The notes: generated from the letters alone by a model not told the origin. Numbered from the stretch's first letter, positions 1-10,000 are shown. The stretch: 64,000 bases of DNA from Celerinatantimonas yamalensis (GCF_046054155.1 NZ_JBEQCT010000006.1:181945-245944); one strand, 5' to 3'. Made by a program: numbers and translations.

Positions 1-713
1 GGATAGAACAACTCTTCACTAATGCGTGCATTAGTCATTTGCAGCGGTTCAATCATGATGTGTTTAGGCTCATTCATATGTTCAAAGGCGAGCTCTTTAA
101 CCTTGTATGAAAGGGTAGCAGAGAACAGCATGTTGAGCCGTTCGCTAGGGGGACTCATGCGCCGCATCAGGTAACGAATATCTTTGATAAATCCTAAGTC
201 AAACATGCGATCGGCTTCATCAAGAACCAATACTTGAATGGCATTAAGATTGAACGCGCCTTGCTTGCAATAGTCGATCATTCGCCCGGTAGTGCCGATT
301 AAAATATCGATCCCCTGATCCAATGTATGACGCTGACTTTCATAACCTTCCCCGCCATACACTAGGCCCATTTTCAGACCAGTTGTGCGGGATAAAGCCT
401 CAGCGTCCCGATGGATTTGGATCGCCAATTCCCGAGTCGGCGCCATCATGATGGCTCGCGGCTGATTAAGCCCACGACCTTCCGGTTCAGGCGTGACTAA
501 CAGGTGGTTGAAGGTGGCGACTAAAAATGCCAACGTCTTCCCTGTCCCAGTCTGTGCCTGACCTGCGATGTCTTGTCCTTGCAATAGCACCGGCAGACTT
601 TCAGCCTGAATAGCGGTACAGTTATCGTAGCCTTGCTGCTCCAGTGCGTTAAGCACTTGCGGTTGGAGTCCCAGATCGGCAAATTTCTGGTCTGTTAGAT
701 GTTTTTTACTCAT
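1..713 (-). CDS. rhlB: ATP-dependent RNA helicase RhlB, partial (C-terminus beyond window)
   Basis: DEAD-box RNA helicase; in enterics RhlB is the helicase of the RNA degradosome, unwinding structured mRNA for RNase E/PNPase. About 237 residues are visible, starting at ATG 713-711 (begins MSKKHLTDQKFADLGL). Helicase motifs read in order: a Q-motif with TAIQ at 33-36, Walker A AQTGTGKT at 53-60, a PTREL motif, DEAD at 165-168 and SAT near 197. The frame is still open at base 1, so the second RecA domain and the basic C-terminal tail lie outside. It is divergent from trxA, as in E. coli and Vibrio, which supports rhlB over other DEAD-box paralogues. Confidence 0.93.
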   Translation of the reverse strand, partial: MSKKHLTDQKFADLGLQPQVLNALEQQGYDNCTAIQAESLPVLLQGQDIAGQAQTGTGKTLAFLVATFNHLLVTPEPEGRGLNQPRAIMMAPTRELAIQIHRDAEALSRTTGLKMGLVYGGEGYESQRHTLDQGIDILIGTTGRMIDYCKQGAFNLNAIQVLVLDEADRMFDLGFIKDIRYLMRRMSPPSERLNMLFSATLSYKVKELAFEHMNEPKHIMIEPLQMTNARISEELFY

Positions 714-832
714 TGTTCAAGCATATCAGGTTAGGGTTGCAATAATAAGCAGGATCTATTCAAATAGAGCGACTATATTAGCAAAAGTCTACTCACTTTT
801 TGTGACTTGTATATTGTAACCCGGAGTAAGTA

Positions 833-1159
833 ATGAGCGACAACATTGTTCACATAACCGATGCCAGCTTTGAAGAAGCTGTTATTAACGCCAAAGGGCC
901 TGTCATTGTTGATTTTTGGGCGGAGTGGTGTGGCCCTTGTAAAATGATTGCGCCAATCTTAACTGAAGTAGCCGACGAATTTGCTGGTAAGATTACCGTC
1001 GCCAAGCTCAACATTGACGAGAATCCTGAAACCGCACCTAAATATGGTATTCGCGGCATACCCACACTGATGATTTTTAAAGATAGTAATGTGGCAGCGA
1101 CGAAAGTTGGCGCATTATCTAAGACGCAACTAGTTGAATTTATTAACGAAAATATGTAA
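833..1159 (+). CDS. trxA: Thioredoxin 1
   Basis: Cytoplasmic thiol-disulfide oxidoreductase, 108 residues, the usual length. The redox motif WCGPC lies at residues 32-36 and the cis-proline loop GIPT follows in the second half. It supplies electrons to ribonucleotide reductase, PAPS reductase and methionine sulfoxide reductases, and is itself reduced by TrxB. The start is supported by GGAG six bases before the ATG. It is followed by an intrinsic terminator and then rho, the standard enteric order. Confidence 0.98.
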   Translation: MSDNIVHITDASFEEAVINAKGPVIVDFWAEWCGPCKMIAPILTEVADEFAGKITVAKLNIDENPETAPKYGIRGIPTLMIFKDSNVAATKVGALSKTQLVEFINENM

Positions 1160-1187
1160 TCTCTGTTAATGGCTAACAACTGTATCT

Positions 1188-1217
1188 AAGCAAGCCCTGT
1201 TTTAGGCTTGCTTTTTA
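1188..1217 (+). terminator. Intrinsic terminator of trxA
   Basis: AAGCAAGCC (1188-1196) pairs with GGCTTGCTT (1205-1213), followed by a short T run, 28 bp after the trxA stop codon. Confidence 0.85.
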
Positions 1218-1386
1218 CTGGATTTTAACTCACAGTAGTGCTAACTTAGTCAATCGAAGTCTCTGTGTCGACCTACGGCTCATTCCATACTTCAGTCTGT
1301 AACGAATCACTTATCATTAAATAAAAACGTAACCTTATACATAATACTGTTTAGGGTCATCCCTAACAACCAAGAAACTCACCACT

Positions 1387-2646
1387 ATGAACTTAACTGA
1401 GCTGAAAAATACTCCAGTCCATGACCTAGTCGCGTTAGGCGAAGAGATGGGCTTGGAAAACCTTGCCCGACTACGCAAACAAGATATCATTTTTGCCATC
1501 CTAAAAGCCCACGCAAAAAGTGGCGAAGATATCTTCGGTCATGGCGTCTTGGAAATACTGCAGGATGGCTTTGGCTTCTTACGCAGTGCAGACAGTTCCT
1601 ACATGGCCGGTCCCGATGATATCTATGTGTCACCGAGTCAAATCCGTCGCTTTAATTTGCGTACTGGGGACACCATTGCCGGGAAAATCCGCCCACCTAA
1701 AGAAGGCGAACGTTACTTCGCGCTGTTGAAAATTAACGAAGTAAACTATGACAAGCCTGAAAACTCACGCAATAAAGTCTTATTTGAGAACTTAACACCA
1801 CTGCATGCAACCCGACGGTTGATTATGGAGCGTGGTAATGGTTCAACAGAAGACATTACGGCTCGCGTGCTGGATCTCGCTTCCCCTATTGGTCGAGGTC
1901 AACGTGGTTTGATTGTTGCTCCGCCAAAAGCGGGTAAAACCATGTTGCTACAAAATATTGCACAAAATATCGCGTTCAATTATCCCGAATGTGAACTGAT
2001 GGTTCTGCTTATTGATGAGCGTCCTGAAGAAGTGACTGAGATGCAGCGCTTGGTGAAAGGTGAAGTGATTGCTTCAACCTTTGATGAACCCGCTAGTCGT
2101 CATGTGCAAGTCGCTGAAATGGTGATTGAAAAAGCCAAACGACTAGTTGAACACAAAAAAGATGTGGTGATTTTACTCGATTCTATCACTCGTCTGGCCC
2201 GTGCTTACAACACCGTGATCCCATCGTCCGGGAAAGTGTTAACGGGGGGGGTAGATGCCAATGCATTGCATCGTCCCAAACGCTTCTTTGGCGCGGCACG
2301 TAACGTTGAAGAGGGTGGTAGTCTGACCATTATTGCTACTGCATTGATCGATACCGGCTCAAAAATGGATGAAGTGATCTATGAAGAGTTTAAAGGGACC
2401 GGTAATATGGAATTGCACTTGAGCCGCAAGATTGCGGAAAAACGAGTGTATCCTGCGATCGATATCAATCGCTCTGGGACGCGTCGTGAAGAGCTGCTGA
2501 CCACGCAAGAAGAACTGCAAAAAATGTGGATTTTGCGTAAAATCGTCCATCCGATGGATGAGATCGATGCCATGGAATTTTTGATTGATAAATTGGCAAT
2601 GACCAAAACCAATGAAGAGTTCTTTGATGCGATGAAGAAAAAATAA
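1387..2646 (+). CDS. rho: Transcription termination factor Rho
   Basis: Hexameric ATP-dependent RNA helicase that ends transcription at Rho-dependent sites. At 419 residues it matches the enteric protein in length. In order: an N-terminal helix bundle, a cold-shock-like RNA-binding domain with GFGFLR near residue 62, Walker A APPKAGKTM around 178-186, Walker B (LLIDERPEEV) and the C-terminal secondary RNA-binding loop. The 227-bp leader after the trxA terminator contains no convincing gene. In E. coli the rho leader mediates autogenous Rho-dependent attenuation, and the same is plausible here. Confidence 0.98.
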   Translation: MNLTELKNTPVHDLVALGEEMGLENLARLRKQDIIFAILKAHAKSGEDIFGHGVLEILQDGFGFLRSADSSYMAGPDDIYVSPSQIRRFNLRTGDTIAGKIRPPKEGERYFALLKINEVNYDKPENSRNKVLFENLTPLHATRRLIMERGNGSTEDITARVLDLASPIGRGQRGLIVAPPKAGKTMLLQNIAQNIAFNYPECELMVLLIDERPEEVTEMQRLVKGEVIASTFDEPASRHVQVAEMVIEKAKRLVEHKKDVVILLDSITRLARAYNTVIPSSGKVLTGGVDANALHRPKRFFGAARNVEEGGSLTIIATALIDTGSKMDEVIYEEFKGTGNMELHLSRKIAEKRVYPAIDINRSGTRREELLTTQEELQKMWILRKIVHPMDEIDAMEFLIDKLAMTKTNEEFFDAMKKK

Positions 2647-2703
2647 GCATCATTATGAGCACACTATATTAGCATTTAACCTGATATATTGACTTGTCAA
2701 AAG

Positions 2704-2729
2704 ACCGACCCATGAGGTCGGTTTTTTTA
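2704..2729 (+). terminator. Intrinsic terminator of rho
   Basis: ACCGACC (2704-2710) pairs with GGTCGGT (2716-2722) and runs into seven Ts, 57 bp after the rho stop. Confidence 0.88.
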
Positions 2730-2843
2730 TGTGTATCTAGGTGGATGAGGGAACTCAGCCGCTTCATAGCGGTCAATGACAAAGGTGGTAGTTATGCTAG
2801 CTGGTGGTGGGTACGTCTAATGCATTGCTTGTAGGGATCCCCA

Positions 2844-3737
2844 ATGTCGGAAAATATGAGATTCATAACAATACTATTGCTGGTGATAAGTGTGCGTCTG
2901 CCTGCGGCGGTAAGACCGCCCATTGATAATGGTTTGCCGATTCTCGTTCAGGCGAAAAAAGAGATGCGCAGCGGCAATTTAGCTTGGTTGCAGTACCACA
3001 TTCCAACATTGGCCCCCAAACAGCGTGAGCCGCTGTTATATGTATTATTGAGCCAATATTATCAATTCCAAGCGGTGATCCCGCACTCATTATTACCATG
3101 GCTTCAGCAAATCGCCCATGAGCGGCCGACCTTAATGGAAACAACCCAGAGCGATGGTTATCAGATCACTCACCCACGATACGACTATCCGGCCTTGGCG
3201 CGAGCGATTATTCGCCATTGGCAAATGCAGCAGCGTCGCAAGCTCTATGCCGATCAATTGCGCGAAGGGCAATTCCCTTGGTCGCAAATATTTCGAGCCG
3301 ATAATGCCAAGTTACTCGCTCAGCAACAAAGTGTGGTTGATGCCTTAGGTGTGCTCGATCATAAGCAGCTTTGGCGTACCTATCGAAGCATTGAGCAGCA
3401 TCATTACTATTTTCCAGATAACAGCGTCCTGGCTGCGATTGCCTATCATCTCGAAGATCCATCACTCTTGGCAACGTTGTTTGCTCATCCCGTTGACCAA
3501 TACAGTGTCAATGCTGCCAAAGCGATTGCCAATCATTTTGCACCTGCGATGGCGTTCGCAACGTTGACCCAAGCGCTGTCGTATCCGCAGATGCGTGATT
3601 ATGCCTTAGATGCCATCGCGATTCTCGCCAAGCGCTATCCGAATGCTTTAAACTACCTCAAACAACTCAGTCAAAAGGGCTCGCTTCGCCAGCAAGCGAC
3701 ACAAGTGCTAGCGCGCCATAAGCTGATTAAACCTTAA
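2844..3737 (+). CDS. Hypothetical exported protein upstream of ubiD
   Basis: A 297-residue protein I do not recognise. The N-terminus has a signal-like hydrophobic stretch (RFITILLLVISVRLPAA, residues 6-22), suggesting export. The rest is rich in Ala, Leu, Gln and His, and its C-terminal third reads like consecutive short amphipathic helices (ALSYPQMRDYALDAIAILAK), similar in style to HEAT-type repeats. The first ATG has AGGGA six bases upstream; a second ATG four codons on is also possible. It ends 9 bp before ubiD and is probably cotranscribed with it. No catalytic motif was seen. Confidence 0.75.
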   Translation: MSENMRFITILLLVISVRLPAAVRPPIDNGLPILVQAKKEMRSGNLAWLQYHIPTLAPKQREPLLYVLLSQYYQFQAVIPHSLLPWLQQIAHERPTLMETTQSDGYQITHPRYDYPALARAIIRHWQMQQRRKLYADQLREGQFPWSQIFRADNAKLLAQQQSVVDALGVLDHKQLWRTYRSIEQHHYYFPDNSVLAAIAYHLEDPSLLATLFAHPVDQYSVNAAKAIANHFAPAMAFATLTQALSYPQMRDYALDAIAILAKRYPNALNYLKQLSQKGSLRQQATQVLARHKLIKP

Positions 3738-3746
3738 GGGGAGCTG

Positions 3747-5213
3747 ATGAAATATCGAGATCTTCGCGAGTTTATCGCTTTATTAGAAGAACGCGGTGAA
3801 CTAAAACGGATCAAACAACCCATTGACGCTTATTTGGAGATCACCGAAATCTGTGATCGAACGCTTAAGCGTGCTGGGCCAGCACTATTGTTTGAGCAGG
3901 TGAAAGGCTATGACATGCCCGTCTTGGGGAATCTCTTTGGCACGCCTGAGCGTGTTGCATTAGGCATGGGCCGTGATAGCGTTAGTGAACTGCGTGATGT
4001 GGGGCAGTGGTTATCCTATCTCAAAGAGCCTGAGCCACCGAAGGGCTTTAAAGAGCTGATGGAAAAATTACCCATTTTTAAGCAAGTTCTCAATATGCCC
4101 ACCAAAAAAGTACGGCATGCGCCGTGTCAGGAAGTCGTGTTAAGCGCCGATGAAGTGGACTTAGATAAATTGCCCATTCAAACCTGCTGGCCAGGGGATG
4201 CTGCGCCGCTTGTGACGTGGGGGTTAACGGTCACGCGTGGACCCTTTAAAAAGCGGCAAAATCTTGGGATCTATCGCCAGCAAAAGTTAGCCAAAAATAA
4301 GTTGATTATGCGCTGGCTTTCTCACCGAGGCGGTGCATTGGACTATCTTGAGTGGCAAGAGGTTAATCCAGGTAAACCTTATCCGGTGGCAGTGGCGTTA
4401 GGATGTGACCCCGCGACCATCCTTGGCGCAGTGACGCCGGTACCGGATACTCTATCTGAGTACGCATTTGCTGGTTTGCTGCGCGGATCACGCACTGAAG
4501 TTGTCCAATGCATTAGCTGCGATTTAGAAGTGCCAGCGAGCGCTGAGATTGTGTTAGAGGGGTATTTGGTGCCCGGTGAAACAGCGCTTGAAGGCCCCTA
4601 TGGCGATCATACTGGCTATTACAATGAGACCGATGAATTTCCCGTATTTACCATCACTCATATCACGCATCGGCGCGATCCTATCTATCATAGTACCTAC
4701 ACCGGCCGTCCACCGGATGAGCCTGCGATTTTAGGCAAAGCGCTCAATGAAGTTTTTGTCCCCATTTTACAAAAGCAGTTTCCTGAAATTGTTGACTTTT
4801 ATCTACCTCCTGAAGGTTGCTCTTACCGAATGGCCGTGGTGACGATGAAAAAGCAATATCCTGGGCATGCCAAACGAGTCATGATGGGGGTTTGGTCCTA
4901 TTTACGCCAGTTTATGTATACTAAATTTGTGATTGTCTGTGATGACGATATCGATGCGCGTAATTGGGAAGATGTGATTTGGGCGATCACCACGCGGATG
5001 GATCCTGCACGTGATACCGTAATGGTGGAAAACACCCCGATCGATTATTTAGATTTTGCCTCGCCGGTTACCGGTCTAGGTTCTAAAATGGGACTAGATG
5101 CCACCAATAAATGGCCTGGCGAAACCGCGCGAGAATGGGGACATGTCATTCACATGGATGAGCAAGTGTGCCAGCGCATTGATGCGCTATGGCCCTCTTT
5201 GGGAATTGATTAG
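3747..5213 (+). CDS. ubiD: 3-octaprenyl-4-hydroxybenzoate decarboxylase UbiD
   Basis: Prenylated-FMN-dependent decarboxylase of ubiquinone biosynthesis, needing cofactor made by UbiX. Its 488 residues fit the family length. Family signatures include the N-terminal MKYRDLREFIALLEERGELKRI, the central EGPYGDHTGYY loop with the Glu and Arg residues of the active site, and IYHSTYTGRPPDEPAIL. It is preceded at 9 bp by the exported hypothetical and followed by fre, the ubiD-fre order of enterics. Confidence 0.97.
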   Translation: MKYRDLREFIALLEERGELKRIKQPIDAYLEITEICDRTLKRAGPALLFEQVKGYDMPVLGNLFGTPERVALGMGRDSVSELRDVGQWLSYLKEPEPPKGFKELMEKLPIFKQVLNMPTKKVRHAPCQEVVLSADEVDLDKLPIQTCWPGDAAPLVTWGLTVTRGPFKKRQNLGIYRQQKLAKNKLIMRWLSHRGGALDYLEWQEVNPGKPYPVAVALGCDPATILGAVTPVPDTLSEYAFAGLLRGSRTEVVQCISCDLEVPASAEIVLEGYLVPGETALEGPYGDHTGYYNETDEFPVFTITHITHRRDPIYHSTYTGRPPDEPAILGKALNEVFVPILQKQFPEIVDFYLPPEGCSYRMAVVTMKKQYPGHAKRVMMGVWSYLRQFMYTKFVIVCDDDIDARNWEDVIWAITTRMDPARDTVMVENTPIDYLDFASPVTGLGSKMGLDATNKWPGETAREWGHVIHMDEQVCQRIDALWPSLGID

Positions 5214-5339
5214 TCACTATGAATCAGGTGTAATGCTCATCTGATTAACGCTTACCTCACAAAAAATGCGATAATAGTTAACTTAAGCCCGAGTATTTGT
5301 ACTTGGGCGGATCTCGCCACTAGCTACCATGGAGTTTGC

Positions 5340-6032
5340 ATGAAACGGATGAGTTGTCAGGTTGAACTGCTAAGTCCCATCTTAGATGATGTTTATAATG
5401 TCGTCTTAACCCCCGACCAAAACGTCGATTTTACCGCAGGGCAATATTTACAAGTGGTGATGGCTGATGATGATAAGCGCCCCTTTTCGATCGCCAATGC
5501 CCCTGGGCAGCACACCCTTGAGTTACATATCGGCGCTCCTGCTAATAACGGCTATGCTGGCCAAGTGATTGAACGTTTGCACAGTCAACCAAGCATCGAT
5601 GTGGAATTGCCCTTTGGCCGCGCGACCATTGATAAAGTGCCGCCACGTGATGTATTAGTGATGGTGGGAGGAACCGGTTTTTCTTATGCCAAATCACTGA
5701 TCGAATATCTCAACCAAATTCCTCATCAGCAACGGGTCTATCTGTACTGGGGAGGACGTAATTTAGGTGGGTTGTATCTATTTGAATTAGCGCAGCAGTG
5801 GCATGATGACAAAAAGATTGAATTTGTTCCGGTTATCGAGCAGAGCATTGCGCATTGGCAGGGAAAAATCGGGTTAGTTCATGAAGCCGTTTTAGCTGAT
5901 TTTCCATCGATGAGCGAACTTGATGTGTATATTGCGGGGCGCTTTGAGATGGCGGCTGTCGCTCGTGATGCGTTTGTTGCACAAGGATTACCACTGTCGC
6001 AGTTACACGCTGACGCTTATGAATTCATTTAA
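5340..6032 (+). CDS. fre: NAD(P)H-flavin reductase Fre
   Basis: Soluble reductase that passes electrons from NAD(P)H to free flavins; 230 residues, close to E. coli Fre (233). The flavin-binding RPFSIANAP motif lies near residue 49 and the nucleotide-binding GGTGFSYAKSLIEY near 105. The C-terminus DAYEFI resembles the usual DAFAFI ending. It converges on hemY with a 50-bp gap and no clear terminator. Confidence 0.95.
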   Translation: MKRMSCQVELLSPILDDVYNVVLTPDQNVDFTAGQYLQVVMADDDKRPFSIANAPGQHTLELHIGAPANNGYAGQVIERLHSQPSIDVELPFGRATIDKVPPRDVLVMVGGTGFSYAKSLIEYLNQIPHQQRVYLYWGGRNLGGLYLFELAQQWHDDKKIEFVPVIEQSIAHWQGKIGLVHEAVLADFPSMSELDVYIAGRFEMAAVARDAFVAQGLPLSQLHADAYEFI

Positions 6033-6082
6033 ACATTCCATAGCGTAAGTCCTTCAGCCTAGAGGTGGCTTTGGCTACTGAT

Positions 6083-7267
6083 CTAGGCGGTAAGGCTACG
6101 ATAAGCCAACGCTTTTTGATACCAACTTAGCGCTTGTTCATTGTCATGGCGAGCGGCGCAAATATCCCCAAGTAATCGATATGTTCGGGCACTGGCTTGG
6201 ATATTTTGGCTTGTTTGTAACTGCTGCTGTGCTTCATCAAGTTGCCCCTGAAGGATATAAACAGCGCCTAGCACAGTGAGTAATTGGGCATGTTGAGGTT
6301 CAGATTTAGCTAGTTTTTGTAGCAGTGGCAGTAACTTGAGTGAATCTTCTTTTGCTAGCTTGGGCACCAGATTGAGTGCAACCTCATCAATGGGTTTCGC
6401 TTTGAGCTGCTTTTGTAAACAAGTTGCCAGCAGCTCCCCTCGGTCCAAGGTTAACATGGCGCTGTGGGCCGCTTTAATCACCCAGCTTTGTTGACGGAAT
6501 TTACGCGATAAACCGTGCCAATAGTTATCAAAGACGGCATGCCCTTCTTTGGCTAATTGATCAAATTTACCTGTATAGCTATATACTTGCTCACTTTGCC
6601 AGCGTTCGGGTTGAAATTTGGCAAGCTGCTCTAAAACCTCCAACTGACTATCCCAGTTGTGGTCTGCTTTCGCCAATTGGTAGCGGATCTGTAAAGCTGA
6701 CGGGCGATGACGTTGACTGGCTGGTAATTGATCGAGTAACGTGCGCGCAGCTTCTAGATCGCCAGCCTCAAGTTTTAATTTAGCGCGTGCTAACCACACT
6801 GCTTGACGCGTTTGTGAGTTAGGGCTCTGTTTGTCGGCTTTTTCGAGCAATTTATCGCTGACGCCCAAATCACCTTGACTGGCCGCGGCGCGCGCGGCTG
6901 ACAGATAGTTTAATGAGGGTGAATCACTGCTGCGTGCCGATTTAGCCAGTTGTTCTTGGGCATCTTGATAGTCCCCTTGGTACAGTGACAGTAACCCTTG
7001 CTGGGTCTGCAGTCGCGCGTTGCGTTGGCGCCGATTACGCCAGTGCCCAAGCATGCCTGGGCCTGAGCGCCACAGTTGTTTGAGCAATTGAAACAACAGT
7101 TGTGCAATGATATAAAATACAATCAGAGCGGTTATCCCAGCGACGACGGACATCTCTATGGTGTAATGTCCCATCGCAATCAAGACATACCCCTGTCGCC
7201 CCTCCAGCAATGGGCCTGCTAGCATCCCTGCCGCTGCAACCAATAGAACTAAAAACAGCCGAATCAT
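6083..7267 (-). CDS. hemY: HemY, inner-membrane TPR protein
   Basis: Last gene of the hemCDXY operon, 394 residues. Two N-terminal membrane segments (residues 1-25 and about 38-65) precede a soluble region of TPR-like helical repeats, for example YLSAARAAASQGDLGVSDKL and YRLLGDICAARHDNEQALSWY. In proteobacteria it is linked to haem synthesis, but no enzymatic activity is established; it is not the Bacillus oxidase of the same name. Its start codon overlaps the hemX stop by one base (ATGA-style junction at 7267), so it is translationally coupled. Confidence 0.93.
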   Translation of the reverse strand: MIRLFLVLLVAAAGMLAGPLLEGRQGYVLIAMGHYTIEMSVVAGITALIVFYIIAQLLFQLLKQLWRSGPGMLGHWRNRRQRNARLQTQQGLLSLYQGDYQDAQEQLAKSARSSDSPSLNYLSAARAAASQGDLGVSDKLLEKADKQSPNSQTRQAVWLARAKLKLEAGDLEAARTLLDQLPASQRHRPSALQIRYQLAKADHNWDSQLEVLEQLAKFQPERWQSEQVYSYTGKFDQLAKEGHAVFDNYWHGLSRKFRQQSWVIKAAHSAMLTLDRGELLATCLQKQLKAKPIDEVALNLVPKLAKEDSLKLLPLLQKLAKSEPQHAQLLTVLGAVYILQGQLDEAQQQLQTSQNIQASARTYRLLGDICAARHDNEQALSWYQKALAYRSLTA

Positions 7268-8340
7268 TACTTTTGCTCCTCGGAAGTCTCTGGATGACTC
7301 GCCTTAGCGACAGCCTGGTCGATAAGTGCTACTGAACTGAATTGAGCTGGCGTAGCTGCGTTAATAGACTCGCTTTGCAATTTGCTCAAGGTGCGCACTA
7401 GATGGGCTGAGGCTGGATTATGGCTAAAATAGTCGTTGATCCAACGAGTTGCGGTTGCGAGGCTTTGCTGATAAAGCTGTTGGCGATGTTGGCCTGCCGC
7501 GATGGCCGCTTGTTGTAATTGTAGCTGTAAATTCTGTTTTAAATACCATACTTTGTCCGGCGCCAGTAATGGTTTGACATCACTATTACGGCGACGAACG
7601 GTAATAAACTGATCGATAAAGTGATGCCAACTTGCTGCCAGCGAGGCCTTCCAACCGCTTTGGCTGGACGCAGTGGGTTGATCTTGTACTTTCGGAAGGG
7701 TCACGCGAGTGAGTGCGAGCTCTGTAACTTGCTGGCTCAGGCTATCAATTTGAATCATGATGCCTTCAATATCAATTTTAGGCAGAGCATCAAGCTGATT
7801 GATATCATCTGCAATGGCACGGCGTAGTGCAATATATTGTGGATCGTGCAATTGCAAGACGCTCTGATCGGCACTTTGCAGCAGTGTCTTCGCTGAAGTC
7901 ATATCGCTTTCAAGCAATGCCTTGCGAGCGGCTAAATGGATAAGATATTGCGATTCATACAACCGCCATTGGTTTAGATCATGTAAATTGAGCTGAGAAA
8001 AGCGCTGCTTCAGTGCCTGAGTATCACTTTGCAATTGGCTTAAAATCACTTTATTTTGCGAGCGTTGGGTGGCCAGATTCTGCTGAGTCTGGCTGAGCTG
8101 TTCACGGAGCTGGGCATCTTGTTTGGTCGCGGTCATGGCCGCTTTGGTTAGATTTGTTTGCAGTTGGCTATTTTGGGTGTTGAGCGAGCTGACCTGTTGA
8201 TTCAAGGCATGTATCTGCTGCCAGCCATATCCCGCAATAGCGATAGAAACCACTAACGCAAACCCCGATAATAGTAATCCTCCTTTTAGCGAACCTGTTT
8301 TGGCTTGCTCAGGCGGATATTGAGGTGATGACTCGGACAT
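7267..8340 (-). CDS. hemX: HemX, membrane-anchored coiled-coil protein
   Basis: A 357-residue protein with one membrane helix at about 22-42 (GGLLLSGFALVVSIAIAGYG), then a Gln-rich coiled coil at about 45-115 and a helical C-terminal domain. This matches the enteric HemX architecture (E. coli 393 residues). The family was once annotated as uroporphyrinogen III methyltransferase, but no SAM-binding motif is visible, so I do not assign that activity. It lies between hemD (9-bp gap) and hemY (overlap). Confidence 0.92.
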   Translation of the reverse strand: MSESSPQYPPEQAKTGSLKGGLLLSGFALVVSIAIAGYGWQQIHALNQQVSSLNTQNSQLQTNLTKAAMTATKQDAQLREQLSQTQQNLATQRSQNKVILSQLQSDTQALKQRFSQLNLHDLNQWRLYESQYLIHLAARKALLESDMTSAKTLLQSADQSVLQLHDPQYIALRRAIADDINQLDALPKIDIEGIMIQIDSLSQQVTELALTRVTLPKVQDQPTASSQSGWKASLAASWHHFIDQFITVRRRNSDVKPLLAPDKVWYLKQNLQLQLQQAAIAAGQHRQQLYQQSLATATRWINDYFSHNPASAHLVRTLSKLQSESINAATPAQFSSVALIDQAVAKASHPETSEEQK

Positions 8341-8349
8341 AGCGGTTCC

Positions 8350-9081
8350 TTAAACAATAGATTCTAGAGTTGCCAAAAGGGCATCACAATTGGCTCCCCT
8401 ACAGTTATACACATGATGAAAGGGAAAATCGATGAGTTGTGCGACCCTAGCACTGGGAACGGCTAAAGAACAGCTTGCCAACCACGATTGAGCCTGATGT
8501 TGTTTTGCAGTATGGATAAGATGAGTGACCTGAGTGGCGCTACTGCAAACGATGACGTTAATCCCCTGGATTTGCCACATTGCGAACTGCTCGGCACTGA
8601 TCGGTTGTAACATTTGTTGATAGCTGCATAACTCGGTGACACTTTGGGTGATCGCCTGCAGCTGAGTTGGCAACCAATTGCGGCTGATTTGTCCGCGCAA
8701 TATTAATAGCTGCTGTGAGCCGATATTTGGCTGCACCTGAAAATAGGCGAGCATCCCTTCACTTGTTGCTTGCTCTGGGCATGTAACATCAAGCCCCAAT
8801 TGTCGCCAGTGCTGAGCGCTTGAGTCGCCCATCGCCACATAATGACAATCAGGCCAAAACTCAGGCTGGCAAAACAGACTAGAGCGTGGGCTAAGTGCAA
8901 TGATTGTATCAAAACTGCGAAAATAATTGGCCAGCGCCACGCCTTGAAAGGGGAGGCACCCTTTAAAGTCAAGCAGTGGTGTGCCCCATGCTTGCACTCC
9001 GTTAGCGCGCAACTGCTGAGTATCGGCGCTATTGGCGGGCTGAGGGCGAGTGAGCAAGAACCGCCGGTTAGAGGCCTTCAT
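8350..9081 (-). CDS. hemD: Uroporphyrinogen-III synthase HemD
   Basis: Cyclises hydroxymethylbilane to uroporphyrinogen III with inversion of ring D. Its 243 residues match the family, which diverges strongly in sequence; recognisable parts are RRFLLTRPQPANS at the N-terminus and the VIVCSSATQVTHLI segment. Its start overlaps the end of hemC by 14 bases, and it is followed at 9 bp by hemX. Identification rests as much on operon position as on motifs. Confidence 0.94.
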   Translation of the reverse strand: MKASNRRFLLTRPQPANSADTQQLRANGVQAWGTPLLDFKGCLPFQGVALANYFRSFDTIIALSPRSSLFCQPEFWPDCHYVAMGDSSAQHWRQLGLDVTCPEQATSEGMLAYFQVQPNIGSQQLLILRGQISRNWLPTQLQAITQSVTELCSYQQMLQPISAEQFAMWQIQGINVIVCSSATQVTHLIHTAKQHQAQSWLASCSLAVPSARVAQLIDFPFHHVYNCRGANCDALLATLESIV

Positions 9082-10000
9082 CGGCTAGGTCCTGCAAAAT
9101 GCGATCCGCGCCTTGATCAAGTAGCGCTTGTGCCAATCGGATACCTAATTGCTCGGCATCTTGGCGAGGGCCATGTTGCTCGGCTCGGATAATAGTTTGT
9201 CCGTCGCTAGCGCCAACCAGTCCGTGAATATGCAATTGATCATGTTCATCGAGCGTCGCGTAACCACCAATCGGTACCTGACAGCCGCCATTAAGGTGTG
9301 TATTCATCGCCCGCTCAGCGAGTACTCGATCGCGGGTGTCAGCGTCATCCAGCGGTGCGAGCAGACGCTGCACGATGGCATCATCGCTGCGACATTCGAT
9401 ACCAACGGCACCTTGTCCACAAGCGGGTAGACTCAACTCGGCGGGGATAGCACGAGTAATGCGCTCCGAGAGTGCAAGACGCTCAAGTCCGGCACAGGCT
9501 AAAATAATCGCATCATATTCGCCCGCATCCAGCTTACTTAATCGGGTGCCAACATTGCCGCGTAAATTACGAATGACCAAATCAGGACGATGCGCTTTGA
9601 GCTGGCATTGCCGGCGCAAGCTCGATGTGCCAACCACTGCGCCGTGAGGCAACTGCTCGATGGTGGCCACGGTGTTACTGACAAACGCATCCAATGGATT
9701 GCCGCGCGCGCAAATAGTCTGTAAACATAGACCGTCGGGAAACGCCATTGGCACATCTTTCATCGAATGCACCGCAATGTCAGCGTGACCCTCTAGCATC
9801 GCGACTTCTAGTTCTTTGACAAATAGTCCCTTGCCACCGATTTTAGCCAGGGGAGTATCGAGCAATTTATCGCCGCGAGTCACAATAGGGACAAACTCGA
9901 CAATGAGATCGCGATGGTGGCTGAGTAAGGCCTGTTTAACATAGTCAGCTTGCCACAGGGCTAGGGCGCTTTGACGGGTGGCGATACGAAGAGTTGGCAC
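9068..10000 (-). CDS. hemC: Porphobilinogen deaminase (hydroxymethylbilane synthase)
   Basis: Polymerises four porphobilinogens into hydroxymethylbilane using a dipyrromethane cofactor attached to Cys in LNGGCQVPIGGYA (about residue 241). The N-terminus LRIATRQSALALWQADYVK is the family signature. I choose the GTG at 10000-9998, because AGGGGGA sits nine bases before it and the resulting 310 residues match E. coli (313). An upstream in-frame start at 10045 would add 15 non-homologous residues. Confidence 0.97.
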   Translation of the reverse strand: MPTLRIATRQSALALWQADYVKQALLSHHRDLIVEFVPIVTRGDKLLDTPLAKIGGKGLFVKELEVAMLEGHADIAVHSMKDVPMAFPDGLCLQTICARGNPLDAFVSNTVATIEQLPHGAVVGTSSLRRQCQLKAHRPDLVIRNLRGNVGTRLSKLDAGEYDAIILACAGLERLALSERITRAIPAELSLPACGQGAVGIECRSDDAIVQRLLAPLDDADTRDRVLAERAMNTHLNGGCQVPIGGYATLDEHDQLHIHGLVGASDGQTIIRAEQHGPRQDAEQLGIRLAQALLDQGADRILQDLADEGL